Under the pieces are notes generated by a model that did not search any database, was not told the DNA's origin, and saw nothing but the letters and a program-made list of their open reading frames with translations. From Aquatica leii (Eukaryota; Arthropoda; Insecta; Coleoptera; Lampyridae), in NCBI GenBank assembly GCA_035610365.1, contig CM069434.1, forward strand, positions 98,630,806 through 98,694,805: a stretch of DNA of 64,000 nt. The letters are read 5' to 3'. Position 1 is the first letter of the stretch; each line of letters starts with the position of its first letter. The position numbers were made by a program, and so were the translations under genes. Of this stretch, positions 46,191 through 56,089 are shown one piece after another.

Positions 46191-46830
46191 TTAAATTATA
46201 TTAACATTTAGCTAGTACAGTTATTATTCTCCATCACTAGATCATATTCAAGTTCAACTCATTTTGTCACCTTTTGTTTGATATTTTTTGGTTTTTTGTA
46301 TCACTAGGGTCATTAACGTCACTCACACAGCTGATGTTTACACTTTGATTATTTAAACTTTGCCGGTTAACATCTAAATTAGTTTTTTTATTCAAAACTT
46401 TTTTGGTTTATTCAACGCACGCCATCTTTAAACTCTAAGGTAAGAATCAGACATAATTACTTTTAGTAGCCTCGCCTCGTGGTAATTGCGGAGTAAACAA
46501 AAGAAATTATATTTGAAGGTTTTTTCCTTCTAGTTAAAACGTACTAACATTCAATGACTGTATAACTGAATCTCGGAAATTTGATTCATCACCTTTACTA
46601 CTCTAGAAATGAATGAGAAAAATCTTACATTTAACTAACAAATGATGTAAACAAGGATGGCGACTGCGCTAAACGAAAATACCCGAATTTCGCCATACGT
46701 AACCGAACGGCTCAAGTTTCATTTCTACACTTTCGATATTATCATAACTCAACTTATTAACCAATTTTTTAAAAATTTTAACATTGAAAAAAATTATTAT
46801 TGCTATTTACTTGGATAATCCAGCTTTAGC
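46191..46830. other. Unidentified DNA between Jockey end and minisatellite
   Basis: No domain recognised on either strand. It is presumably an insertion or rearranged sequence within the Jockey copy. Confidence 0.4.
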
Positions 46831-46831
46831 C

Positions 46832-47345
46832 AAGGCTGGGTCAACCAGTCTTGAACTAAGCTTGGGTCCCTATGGAATAGGAAGGCTGGGTTATCCAGGC
46901 TTGGGCCAAACTTGGATTCTCATGGAATGGCCAAGGATGGGTTATACAAGCTTGGGTCAAGCTTGGCTAATAATTTGCATGGCCGAAGCTGGGTCAACCA
47001 GTCTTGGCCTAAGCTTGGGTTTCCATGGAATAGCCAAGGATGGGTTATGCAAGCTTGGGCCAAGCTTGGGTAAGCATTAGCAGGGCCGAGGATGGGTCAA
47101 CCAGTGTAGGACCAAGCTTGGGTCTCCATGGAATGGCCAAGGCTAGGTTATCCAGGCTTGGGCCAAACTTCGATTCTCATAGAATGGTCAAGGATGGGTT
47201 ATCCAAGCATGGGCCAAGCTTGTCTAATAATTTGCATGGCCGAAGCTGGGTCAACCAGTCTAGGCCCAAGCTTGGGTCCTCATGGAATGGCCGAGGCTGA
47301 GCTACCCAATCCTGGGCCAAGTCTGGGTCAATACAGGTACGCCAA
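46832..47345 (+). repeat. 51-bp minisatellite with a 257-bp higher-order period
   Basis: Ten units begin at 46832, 46883, 46934, 46987, 47038, 47089, 47140, 47191, 47244 and 47295. Spacing is 51 nt except for two 53-nt units, which share a gctaataatttgcatggcc variant. The unit consensus contains ctgggt(caacc/tatcc)ag and caagcttgggt, then ccatggaatggcc. Unit types run A-B-C-A-D twice, so the array is two copies of a five-unit, 257-bp block. Because 51 is a multiple of three, long frames are open on the plus strand, but the 53-nt units shift them; I treat them as non-coding. GC content is much higher than in the flanks. Confidence 0.92.
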
Positions 47346-47414
47346 ACTTAAGTTTCCTAGTACTGGCCCAGGTCTGGCTCCGTTGTCTAACTCTGGGGTT
47401 TCCTGTATGGGTTA

Positions 47415-48560
47415 TAGATATTATTAACGTATCATCAGCGAATGTGACAATTGTGGTTGCATTTGTGGTCGGAATGTCAGCCGTGAAAATTAGGTAGAAA
47501 ATGGGGCTCAAGACACTTTCCTGTGAGACAGCGAACTTGATAAGGTAATAATTTGAAATTTCTGTATCGTTCTGAAACGTACGATTTTGCAATCAGATAG
47601 TGAGGTGTGGGAAAGAACAATTCGAACTTATAGAGGAGACCTTCGTGCCATACACGGTTAAAGCTTTGTTGAACATGTAGGAAGGCAGGTGTACATTTTT
47701 TCTCTTCAACATTTAGGTGAATGTTTCTAATGATTTTATGGCATTGTTGTACAGTAGAACAAATTTGTGAATTGGTATAACTGTGTTTATTTCAGTATCC
47801 TCCAAAATTTTCTAGCGCAGCAGTCTTTCTAGGATTTCGGACAATATTGGTAGCAAGCTTATTGGCCGATACGAGATGACCATAATTGAAGGTTTATCTG
47901 GTTTATTGACCATAATTACTTCCACGGGATCGGATAATATGCTAGCCTTGGTACACCGTTATATATGGAAGTTAACAGAACTAAAACTTTTCTGGGTAGT
48001 TGTTTTAACGTGAACCCAGTAATCAAATTGAAACCGGGTGCTTTATAGTTATTACATATTAAAATCTTTTGTTTGGAGAAAATGGTTTGATTGGTAGCAT
48101 TATAGGGCAGGAGGAGTCTACAATATTTATAACTTGATTATCGCCAATAATGTTCGCCTCGCGCGCACTAGACTTGTGACAGGTGCGTACTGCGAAGGCA
48201 GTAGCCTTATAATGTTCAGTATTTGCCCAACTTCCATCCTAGAGGTGGAATGTGCAATGTCGGTCGCTTGAAAGATTTGGTTGTGTCCCAAACTGTGTAG
48301 TCTTTTTTGGTCAAACTAGTGATGATATATATGATATGATTCAAAAGTAGCGTTTTGAATATTCTGTAGTGCTGTTCTTAATTGTCGGGTTAGACTACTG
48401 CATTCTCTCTTGTCTATTGGATTACGAGTTCTTTGCCATGTGCGTCGAGCTCATCTTTTTCGAATAACTAGGTGCCTTATGTCTTTTGTGAGATAATGTA
48501 CCGCCCTGCCAATTTCATCTCGTTGATTTAATAGAATATTTAGGCGCAGATTTTTGTAAA
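47415..48560 (-). pseudogene. Jockey-clade LINE RT, main part (copy 2)
   Basis: The minus strand runs from a linker (LTKDIRHLVIRKR, then WQRTRNPIDKREC and LTRQLRTALQN, near 48400) through PILSEILERLL (fingers) near 47820, YMFNKALTVYGTKVSS (damaged palm start) near 47680, QESVLSPIFYLIFTADIPTT (the GSVLGPLLY box) near 47500, and FADDTLIISITHTGNP, the catalytic pair, at about 47415-47455. The minisatellite starts about 70 nt beyond the FADD box. Several stops. The endonuclease half was not found upstream. Confidence 0.87.
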
Positions 48561-49085
48561 TAGGAGAAGGAGGAAAAGGAAGAGGAGGAGGAGGACTTGG
48601 ATCCACCAAACCACCCGAACTTGCTTAGTTCAAGTTCGCCACATATAGGATAGAACTATTTAGGATATGATACGCGAAGAAAGGATTGCGACGATTAGAC
48701 GAGTCGGATGGGCTGTGTATCTGGTTTGTGCTAAGTGTCAGGCTGAAAACCAAGTAGGTGGGAAAAAGATACGATGTTGTAATGAGACCAGTTAGTCAAA
48801 GCAGCTACGACTAAACGGAAACTGAAAATGTTAGTTAACTAAAAATACTCAAATAAAATATTCTAAAATAAGCCACATGCAGTTAAATAACTAAATAAAT
48901 GCCCTAATTCGCTGTAGCTAACTATAAAATAAAATCATAATGCCATGCAAAATAAATTAAATTATACTCCAATTTGCGTTTGACTCTGGTCTCTTCTAGC
49001 GAATGCAATGAGTACATTGACGTCAGACACTAGTCAAAGGATAGACTCAGGGGTATCGGTATACGAGTTGACTTGAGTTGTTAGG
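48561..49085. other. Spacer between Jockey and R1-like elements
   Basis: Contains a purine-rich run (gaggaaaaggaagaggagga, 48571-48592) and no recognisable domain. Possibly LINE untranslated sequence. Confidence 0.35.
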
Positions 49086-49089
49086 GTAC

Positions 49090-51730
49090 TCCGGTCGGTG
49101 ACGGAGTATCAAAAACACCACACGACAAAAATCGGTTGTCATCTGCAACGCTAATACATTTCAGATGGCAACGGAACCCGACGTGCCATGTGACAATTTG
49201 GATGGCCGCTCGTCCGGGGTTATGAGACATTACGTCTTTTATGGGATGTACCCCACTGCCGAAAAAGAAAGAAAATCTGCGGTCGAAACTTCCTGGTCTA
49301 AAAATGTGCATATGCCAGCTCTTACAAGAACTTTGGAGCAGTATATTTCCTGCAATAGAAGATGCAGATTGGGATATTTTGCCACAACGCACAAAAAACT
49401 GATAGAAACAGTACTATATGCCCCGAAGATCGTACGAAGGAATAAGGAATGTAGGGATGCTAGTTTCCTGACAACATGGGTATGTCGCAGTCTGTAGTAC
49501 TAGATATCTAAACTATATGTGAGCATAAGCATGACTGTACTGTTGAAAATGGTCACTAAGATTTTCTATATAGGTTCCTGTTACGGCAAGAATATTTGTA
49601 GAACAAGTGCAAGACAGCCTTGTCCTTGTCAACTACATAGGAACAGTATTTAACGAAGCTCAGTTTTTGATCGACCAAAAGACCAAGGTACTTAAACTTG
49701 AAAATCCTTCCAACTGAAATGCCGTTGTCGAAGTGAAGGATTTCTTTTTAAAGGGGAACCAAAAACCATGTATTTGGTCTTATCAGCTGAGACAGTCAAT
49801 TTTTTGTTGGCAGCCTAGCGAATCAGAATATCCAGGCTTCCATAAAGTCGATCCGAAAACCAATCTTTGTTGGCATCGTTTTGTCAGTCGTTTTGTATAG
49901 AAAGAACCAGAAACGTTCGCGGAATAAGTAATCGAGCGACTCGATAAATAACTGCGAATGACGCGCACGGCGTCTGCAGGCACTCTCTTAACTACGAGAG
50001 CTTCAATTATTGATGGTCACCATACGTTATTGAACGCTCCTGAAATGTTTATAAAAACGCATAGTCTATACTTGGAGGCGTTCGTTTGTACTTGTCGTCA
50101 TTAATTTACAAATGGCGTCTATCGTCGATTTGCCGGGAACGAAGCCGTACTGGCTGGGATGGAATAATCTTTGTGCAGGAATGATGTCATGTATTTTCTT
50201 TAACAGTACTCGTTGGAATAATTTTCCAAGTTCTGAAAGTAGCGTAATCGGACGATACGAATTGGGGTTCAAGATACGTCTTTTACCAGGCTTGAGAATC
50301 GTTATTAGCCTACCAGTTTGACAACTATTTGGAAAATACCTTAATTGATCACAAGAGTTGAATAGGTCAATGAACGTATAAGAGAGGAAATCTTGTGCAA
50401 CTGTTTTTAGTACGTTACAGTGTACTCCGTCGGGTCTGGGAGCGTTATTCTTAAGAATTCTGTTAGCCACCGACGCTAATCATCTTTTGTAACCACCTAG
50501 TCATGTCGGGAGTCAATTGCAAAAGATCGGGATCTAGCTCGGGCTTGGTAAGAATCGTCGTTTGTTGGATCGTCCTCTGGGAACAAGGAACCAACTATTG
50601 ACTTGATTGTGTCGAGCTCTGTGAGAGTGTATCTATCACAGGACTCGCCGCTAAAGTTCTCTCTACAAACTTTTGCCATGAGCTAATTTAGCCATTGTGT
50701 TTTTAGTTTAGCTGGAGGTTTTTGAGTATGCTTTCTTAAGCAACGTACAACTCTTTTTAACTTATCTAACTTTGGACTCCACCACGGCACACCAGCTCTA
50801 GAATTCAAGCAAACTCCGTTTAAGCCTGGTTAGTTTATCAATGAAGACGTCTATAGAATTAGGATCGTGACACCTAGCTCCACGTAAAAGATAAGTAGGA
50901 AGTAGGACGCTGGCAGCTATGTTCAGATTGATAGGATCTATGCGTTTGACATCGAGGATACGCTCAGGGATCGGAACCGTTCGAAAATTTTTGACGGTTA
51001 AATCAAAACGTATCAGTTGGTAGTCACTTTCAATCACCTCTGGAATAACTTTCCAGTTAAAAATCTATCTAGTCAAAACTTGTGATGCTAATGTGACATC
51101 GATATTTGAATTACTTTGGTGACTAGCAAAGGTAGAATGTTGATCAGGCTTATTTACAATACATATGTCACGTTTGCCCACTAGGTTCTCCACACTTCTG
51201 CCTCGTTCGTCGGTTTGCAAGGAATGTTAAAGCGGCGATTTTGTAATGAAATCTCCTGCTATAATAATCGGAACGCTACTTAGTTCGTCCAAAACTTTAT
51301 CTAGATGGTGTAGATAAATACGAACATCCTCGCTTGATGGTCAATAAACGCTGATGAGGTAGGTGTTTCCAACAGTGATCATGGATACGGCAGTGCAGTC
51401 ATTAGTTAAATGACTAAGGGTAACTACTTCGACGGGTTTTGCGCTATTGTAAACAATAGCCGAGAAACACCGCATAGAAGTGGATGCGGTGATCATGTTG
51501 AAGGGCAAGACCGCACCAGCGACACTATACTCTGAACCAGAACTATACGCATATGGCTCTTGGGTCAGTAGAATGTCTATGTCATTTTAGGAGGAAAAGC
51601 TCATGACTTCCAAGGTCGCAGCATGAGAACGCTAAAGATTCACTTGCGCAATCCTAAGAGTCATAGAAGCGTTCTCGCTGTCCGTAATCGGTATGAAATA
51701 TCTTGGCGTCAAGATTTTTTAAGTAAGCGA
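49090..51730 (-). pseudogene. R1-like LINE ORF2 (endonuclease and RT), decayed
   Basis: Minus strand, in order: endonuclease pieces (TYLISVY, VPIIIAGDF, KSPLWHS-like residues, DERGRSVENL, HSTFASHQSNSNIDVTLAS, ESDYQLIRFDL) at 51380-50990; a linker; the polymerase (NRILKNNAPRPDGV; LITILKPGKRRILNPNSYRP, ITLLSELGKL; PSQYGFVPGKSTIDAI) at 50470-50090; VIRSYLSSRSITYSANVSGS and a damaged GCPQGSVFGPTLW box at 49980-49850; KTKYMVFG near 49765; and a C-terminal LFLRTIFGAYSTVS segment near 49430. GDF-N/TAKSP and GCPQGSV-GP-LW are R1-group hallmarks. The first copy of the catalytic F/YADD box is in a broken stretch. More GC-rich than most of the window. Confidence 0.85.
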
Positions 51731-51734
51731 GGCA

Positions 51735-52740
51735 GTTGTTAGAAGACGCCTATGTTTTATCACATCGCCTTTATGGCCATATCTTATGCAATTAGCGCTT
51801 ACAGGGTCTCCTGCGGTTTTTGGGCAATCTTTTGTATCGTGCTTTTCGGCACAATTAACGCATTGAAGCTCGCTCTTGCAGTCACTTTGTTGGTAACCGA
51901 ACTTCTGACACTTTGCATCTTAAGATGCGCACATGGCCATTGACCCTGCATGTATTCCAAGCTACGTATACTCAACGATTGGCCATTAGGTACTTTCGTA
52001 CCTCCAAAGTTACTTCGATAACATAATTAGTGTTTGCCCGGTCTCTAAGCCCGATTTTTGTTATAACCTTAAGATGTTCTCTAGCCCGTTTATGTCGTCA
52101 GAGGCGGTATAGAAATTTTGTTAGAGGATCGCCTCTTTCAACTAATCGGGGGAAAAGTTAGATGGAACGTCCGAGAGAGAAATCTTTTGCTTTTGCCTTG
52201 CGGTCTGATCACAAGTCCGGCATTGTTAAGGATATCCGCTGGGATTTTAGACAAGGCTGTCTTTTCGGACTGCAGACGAACGGAGTTTCGTCTAACTTTT
52301 TTTACTCGGTCTAGTCGTAGACTGAGCGTGGTAGGGTTTAGGACTTTCATTAGAGTCGTTTTAGTCTTGTCAGCTGTTTTAAAGTTTGTCTCGGGTTTTG
52401 GAACAATCACAACTGTGGATCGTTGAATAAGCGTGACTGATTTCCCGGAAGGTACTTTCACTCTATCGACAATTCTGATCAAGCTACTTAGGCATACGAT
52501 ACAGAACCAGTTGTGATCTGCAGGCCAGGAGCTGACAACTTGTCAGTTACAAACTGAAGGACCGTTGGTACGCTCCAAAGAGCATCTGAGATGTCCGAAT
52601 GTTGCGTAGACATTCTTTTGGTCAAAGTCCAGAGTAGTTATCTGGGAAAGGTCGGAATTGATATTATCCTCTTCGTCATTACGACGACGTTTGGAGAAAC
52701 AGGATTCAACCTCCATAATAGAAGTTGAAAGAGTAGGAGA
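51735..52740 (-). pseudogene. R1-like LINE ORF1 (gag-like), decayed
   Basis: The minus strand has a 114-codon open piece (52482-52138) reading ETNFKTADKTKTTLMKVLNP, then SLRLDRVKKVRRNSVRLQSE and ADILNNAGLVIRPQGKSK, the RNA-binding fold region of R1-type ORF1 proteins. In another frame near 51870 a cysteine/histidine region follows (KCQKFGYQQSDC, CVNCAEKHDTKDC, CIRYGHKG), which are zinc knuckles. The order and the position immediately upstream of ORF2 fit one R1-like element of about 3.7 kb. A TAAA microsatellite at 52903-52925 marks its upstream flank. Confidence 0.82.
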
Positions 52741-52989
52741 AGTTGCGCGCCAAATCCTGGCTTTCTGGGATTACGACCAGTGACTAATGCCGACTTAACA
52801 TTTTTAGCCGTGCAACAGGAGATTATTGCGTATAGGTCTTATTGCTTGAGCTTTGTGGTCCACCTTTAACCCCAAAGAGGTAGGGTAGGACTTATAAATC
52901 GCAATATAATAAATAAATAAATAAATGTACATAGTGTGGTCTTTATACTACGAATCGCAGTTGCTCCCAATTTAGAAAATATCAATTGT

Positions 52990-53240
52990 CTAAGCTTTAG
53001 CTTTATGTGAAAGATTTATTCGCTAATTAAAGAGAAACCAAAGTGAAGTCCCAGAATGCTTTTATGTTTACGTAACTGGGTGAAATACCTTTCAGGATAT
53101 AGAAGTCCAGAAGGTCGGTGGTTTTATTATCATCCGATGGCCAGTAGTTGGGTGACCTGTATATAAATAAGAGCAATTTGAGTTTGTCATGGCCTGTCTT
53201 AGGTTTCTTCTTTGTCTAGTGCAAACTCTCGATCCCGAAT
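52990..53240 (-). pseudogene. Jockey endonuclease fragment (copy 3)
   Basis: The minus strand reads SPNYWPSDDNKTTDLLDFYILKG, the same endonuclease end segment found at 17082-17318 (EPIYWPSNTNK-PDLIDY), but clearly a separate copy. Only this short stretch is recognisable. Confidence 0.72.
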
Positions 53241-53359
53241 CTGTTTTGCATTCCGGCCACCGGCTAAAAACATCAAAATGGTCTTCAATGCAACAAATCA
53301 GTTAACCACTAGCGTTCCAATATAGGAGGAAACAATACTGCACTACTAAAAGAATTACA

Positions 53360-53660
53360 AGTTTCCCACATCCCTTGCACGTGCGGGTTGGCATACGCAT
53401 ACAGGACGCAATTGGTACCCGTATAAGAAAATACAAGGACAAGAGGAAGCACAACATCAGATCGGCTGTCGCAGAGCATTTTCTAGACACCAGACAAACT
53501 ATATAATTTGAACATAACAACAATTCTAGTCAAATTTTGTATCTTCTGGCTCAGATTATATAGAGAAGCTATTGAAACAAAAAACTGTGATAACTTTAAT
53601 GGGGATAATGGCATTGACCTAGCACCACTATGGAAAAACATCCTCCGAGGAAAAACTGAT
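53360..53660 (+). pseudogene. Penelope-like endonuclease remnant
   Basis: The plus strand reads a CTCGLAYAYRTQL segment (GIY-YIG, with the YIG box damaged) in one frame and GTRIRKYKDKRKHNIRSAVAEHFLDT in another. YREAIETKNCDNFNGDNGID, typical of the extreme C-terminus of Penelope-like proteins, follows. Diverged from the 25.5-kb copy, so a different Penelope-like subfamily. No arms or hammerhead core seen around it. Confidence 0.65.
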
Positions 53661-53859
53661 GAACCAAAGCCGTAACGCACGGATGACCCTAAACAGCACA
53701 ATATAAATACTTTCCAGTTTTATTAAAAAGAAAGGTTAGTTTTGCATAGTGTGTAAAAAGTGTTAATATAGAATTTTTGTACTAGTGCATTTTATTTGCA
53801 AAATTTTTGAAAGGCTTTGAGATCATGGGAATTCAACTGTTATGTGCGTAAGCATTCTA

Positions 53860-54990
53860 AGTCTTTAAGCCCGGAGCTGGTTTCAAGGCAATTATAACAA
53901 CACTTTGTTAATGGACATTTTTAAAAATTTGAGATACCAACTAATACTGTGATCACATTTCTATTAACGGCAACGGCAAAGACACCGACCTAGTGGAGAT
54001 AAGAAACTTTTTCGGCATTGTCATTTGGATGGGACTAGTAAAAATGTGTAGTGTGGCATTATGTTGTTAGAATAACAGTTTTTTTTTATTCCAATAAGGT
54101 CAGTGAAGTAATGTTCTGCAATATAGATTTCCTGGTTTTACTGAGGATGTCATACTTAGACCTTGACAGGTCGGATGTCGTTCCTTTCCTTTTCCTATCT
54201 AGTACTTTTTTCTATTTATGAAGGGTTTTTCGGGGCAGTCTCAGGATGAAGTTTTGATCACTGGAGTTGAAGTTTTATTGGGATTCTAAAGTTTGTGGGT
54301 CTTAGACGCTCCGCTTATCATTTTTTTAGTTTTTCTTTGGCCTTCTACACTTGGTACAACACCTCGTTGATGATGAAATCTGTTGACAAAAACCGACTTA
54401 CTAAAGTATAATCATTTATTAATTTCATACCAAAATACCAAGCAGCAATTACTTTTCAAAAAGACATATGTATTGATGAAACCATAACACCTTGGAGAGG
54501 AAGGTTATCGTTCCGGCAATATGTGCCCAACAAACAACATCGCTATGGTATCAAACTTTTTAAACTCTGTCTCACTAGTGGTTAAACATGGAATTTGAAG
54601 ATATATGCATGAAAAGTGGCAACTACAGGTGTAAGTATTCCACAGAAAATCGTTCTGGAGTTAATAGATGTTGAATTTAGGACCTAGTATGTATTGTGAT
54701 AACTGGTACAAAACACTGGCAACGGCATTGATAAAATTGGATCTCATCTTGTAAGAAGTCGGAAAAAAATTCTGAAAATGTACTAAAAAAGAAGTTTTCC
54801 TCTCAAACAAACGTTAAGATGACTTGACTGTCAAGAAGAGAGAAAAAAAAAATGTTCAAACCTAGAGTGATCACAGATTACAAAAAGCTAAGACCTTTTT
54901 GATTTATCAGACCAGATGAGCTTCTACTCTACAGTATTTAGACGTACGTACTTGATTGTAAATGTTCAGGCTTCTGTTTAGCTGATCGAG
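53860..54990 (+). pseudogene. piggyBac-like transposase, decayed and interrupted
   Basis: Plus strand, in order: EIRNFFGIVIWMGLVK near 54000 (first part of the DDE domain); NKVSEVMFCNIDFLVLLR near 54100; then about 270 nt of foreign repeat; CIDETITPWRGRLSFRQYVP, NKQHRYGIKLFKLC near 54475-54570 (second catalytic aspartate region); the YCDNWYTS segment damaged near 54690; and KKFSSQTNVKMT near 54790. This order is diagnostic of piggyBac transposases. Frameshifts and stops throughout. TTAA-flanked ends not located. Confidence 0.85.
54130..54400 (+). repeat. Repeat copy A inserted in the piggyBac
   Basis: It shares blocks with 55850-56080: gaagggtttttcgg against gaagggtttttagg; gatcactggagtt against gatcactggggtt; ttattgggattctaaagttt against tcattgggattttagggctt; gtcttagacgct; and caacacctcgttga against gaacgcctcgttga. 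Same orientation, roughly 75 percent alike by eye. Identity unknown. Confidence 0.65.
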
Positions 54991-55330
54991 TTAGCAATAA
55001 GTTTAAGTTAAGTTTTTTTTTTGGTGAATGAACCGATTCTTTAATTTTGTTTTGCTCATAATTAGAACATCGTAATTCAAGATAGACTCGAATTATGTAT
55101 ATATAGTTGAATACATTCCTGCTTAATAAGTCAATATGAGGATGCTCTTTTCTTTTCTTTTCTTTTCTGTAAGAATTTACTGAATCTAAACAAAAAAATT
55201 TTTTATTGCACTTTAAGTTTTAGTGCTAACGGATTACTTTTATTTTTTTGGGTTTTTTTAAGTTTTTAAGTAATGGTTTTACTTTCGGATATTAACACAT
55301 GCTCATGTGTTTAACCCTATTTTTGCTTAA
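54991..55330. other. Spacer with a TCTTT microsatellite
   Basis: A pure-pyrimidine run of TTTTC units lies at 55146-55168. Nothing else recognised. Confidence 0.6.
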
Positions 55331-55459
55331 GGCGATTCGTTGGGCAGTATAGCAACCTCACTTTGGTCTGGCTCTCTAGGGAGAGGTAGTTAAGTTGTAC
55401 AACAGCTCGTACTCTTTTTTCTCTTTCTGCCTTTTTATCTCTTCTTTTGATCTGTCACC

Positions 55460-55738
55460 ATGAGTACGGGGCGCCTGTTGTTGAAACCCAACGGCTGTGT
55501 GTCCGGGAAGGTTGTTGTTTTAATTCCACTAGATTCAAACTCTGGACCAGGCATAATACCCTTTAAGCGCCGTACGGCAGACTTGGTGGAGCTGGGCGAG
55601 GGTTATCAATTTTTCTTAACTAACGCGGAGGATGCTTATGGTTGCACAGGAGGTACCGTTGCTGACTACAGTCTCTATTTTCTTAAGTCTTGTGAATACT
55701 CTGGTTGCATTGACGTGCGGTTGTGTGCACTAACATAA
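55460..55738 (+). CDS. Intact 92-residue ORF of unknown origin
   Basis: ATG in a good animal context (gtcaccATGa), no internal stop, ends TAA. Its base composition (near 48 percent GC by eye) is well above the neighbouring DNA, and codon use looks unlike the AT-rich surroundings. The protein starts MSTGRLLLKPNGCVSGK, has a glycine/serine-rich middle and a cysteine-rich end (YGCTGG, KSCEYSGCIDVRLC; six cysteines). There is no signal peptide or membrane segment. I recognise no family. A G-run (ggggtgggggggg) follows the stop. It lies between two copies of a repeat, so it may belong to an unknown mobile or viral-type element. Confidence 0.4.
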   Translation: MSTGRLLLKPNGCVSGKVVVLIPLDSNSGPGIIPFKRRTADLVELGEGYQFFLTNAEDAYGCTGGTVADYSLYFLKSCEYSGCIDVRLCALT

Positions 55739-55829
55739 AAGGGGTGGGGGGGGTCGCTGAATGTGTTTAAAACTTTGACGTCACACAATCGTTCGGCACT
55801 TCATCGAGGAAATCTTAAGCTGCAATAAG

Positions 55830-56085
55830 GTTCCTAGGATTTTGTCCTAGCTTTAGGGTCAGGTGTCATTCTTTTTTTCTTCCTTCTAATACGTTTTCCT
55901 GTTCTTGAAGGGTTTTTAGGATAAATTCAAGACGGAGTTTCGATCACTGGGGTTACGGTTTCATTGGGATTTTAGGGCTTGTAAGTCTTAGACGCTTGTC
56001 TAAACTTCGCTTTTTTTTTCCTCTTATTTTTACTTTTTTTTTCTCTTGTTAGAACGCCTCGTTGAAAATTTATACCCGGAATCAC
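55830..56085 (+). repeat. Repeat copy B
   Basis: Same repeat as at 54130-54400, in the same orientation. It starts about 90-100 nt after the unknown ORF and could be the 3' region of the same element. Copy A has no such ORF upstream because it is embedded in piggyBac sequence. Confidence 0.6.
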
Positions 56086-56089
56086 GTTT

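Noticed and set aside
46784-47497. Repeat-rich protein with 17-residue G/L/S/W units
   Set aside because: It follows from the 51-bp minisatellite length; frames shift at the 53-nt units and no start or splice context supports expression.
49165-49497. 110-codon plus-strand frame
   Set aside because: The minus strand carries the R1-like polymerase end (VADDNRF, IFGAYSTVS), so the plus frame is its shadow.
52118-52426. 102-codon plus-strand frame
   Set aside because: Antisense of the R1-like ORF1 RNA-binding region at 52138-52482.
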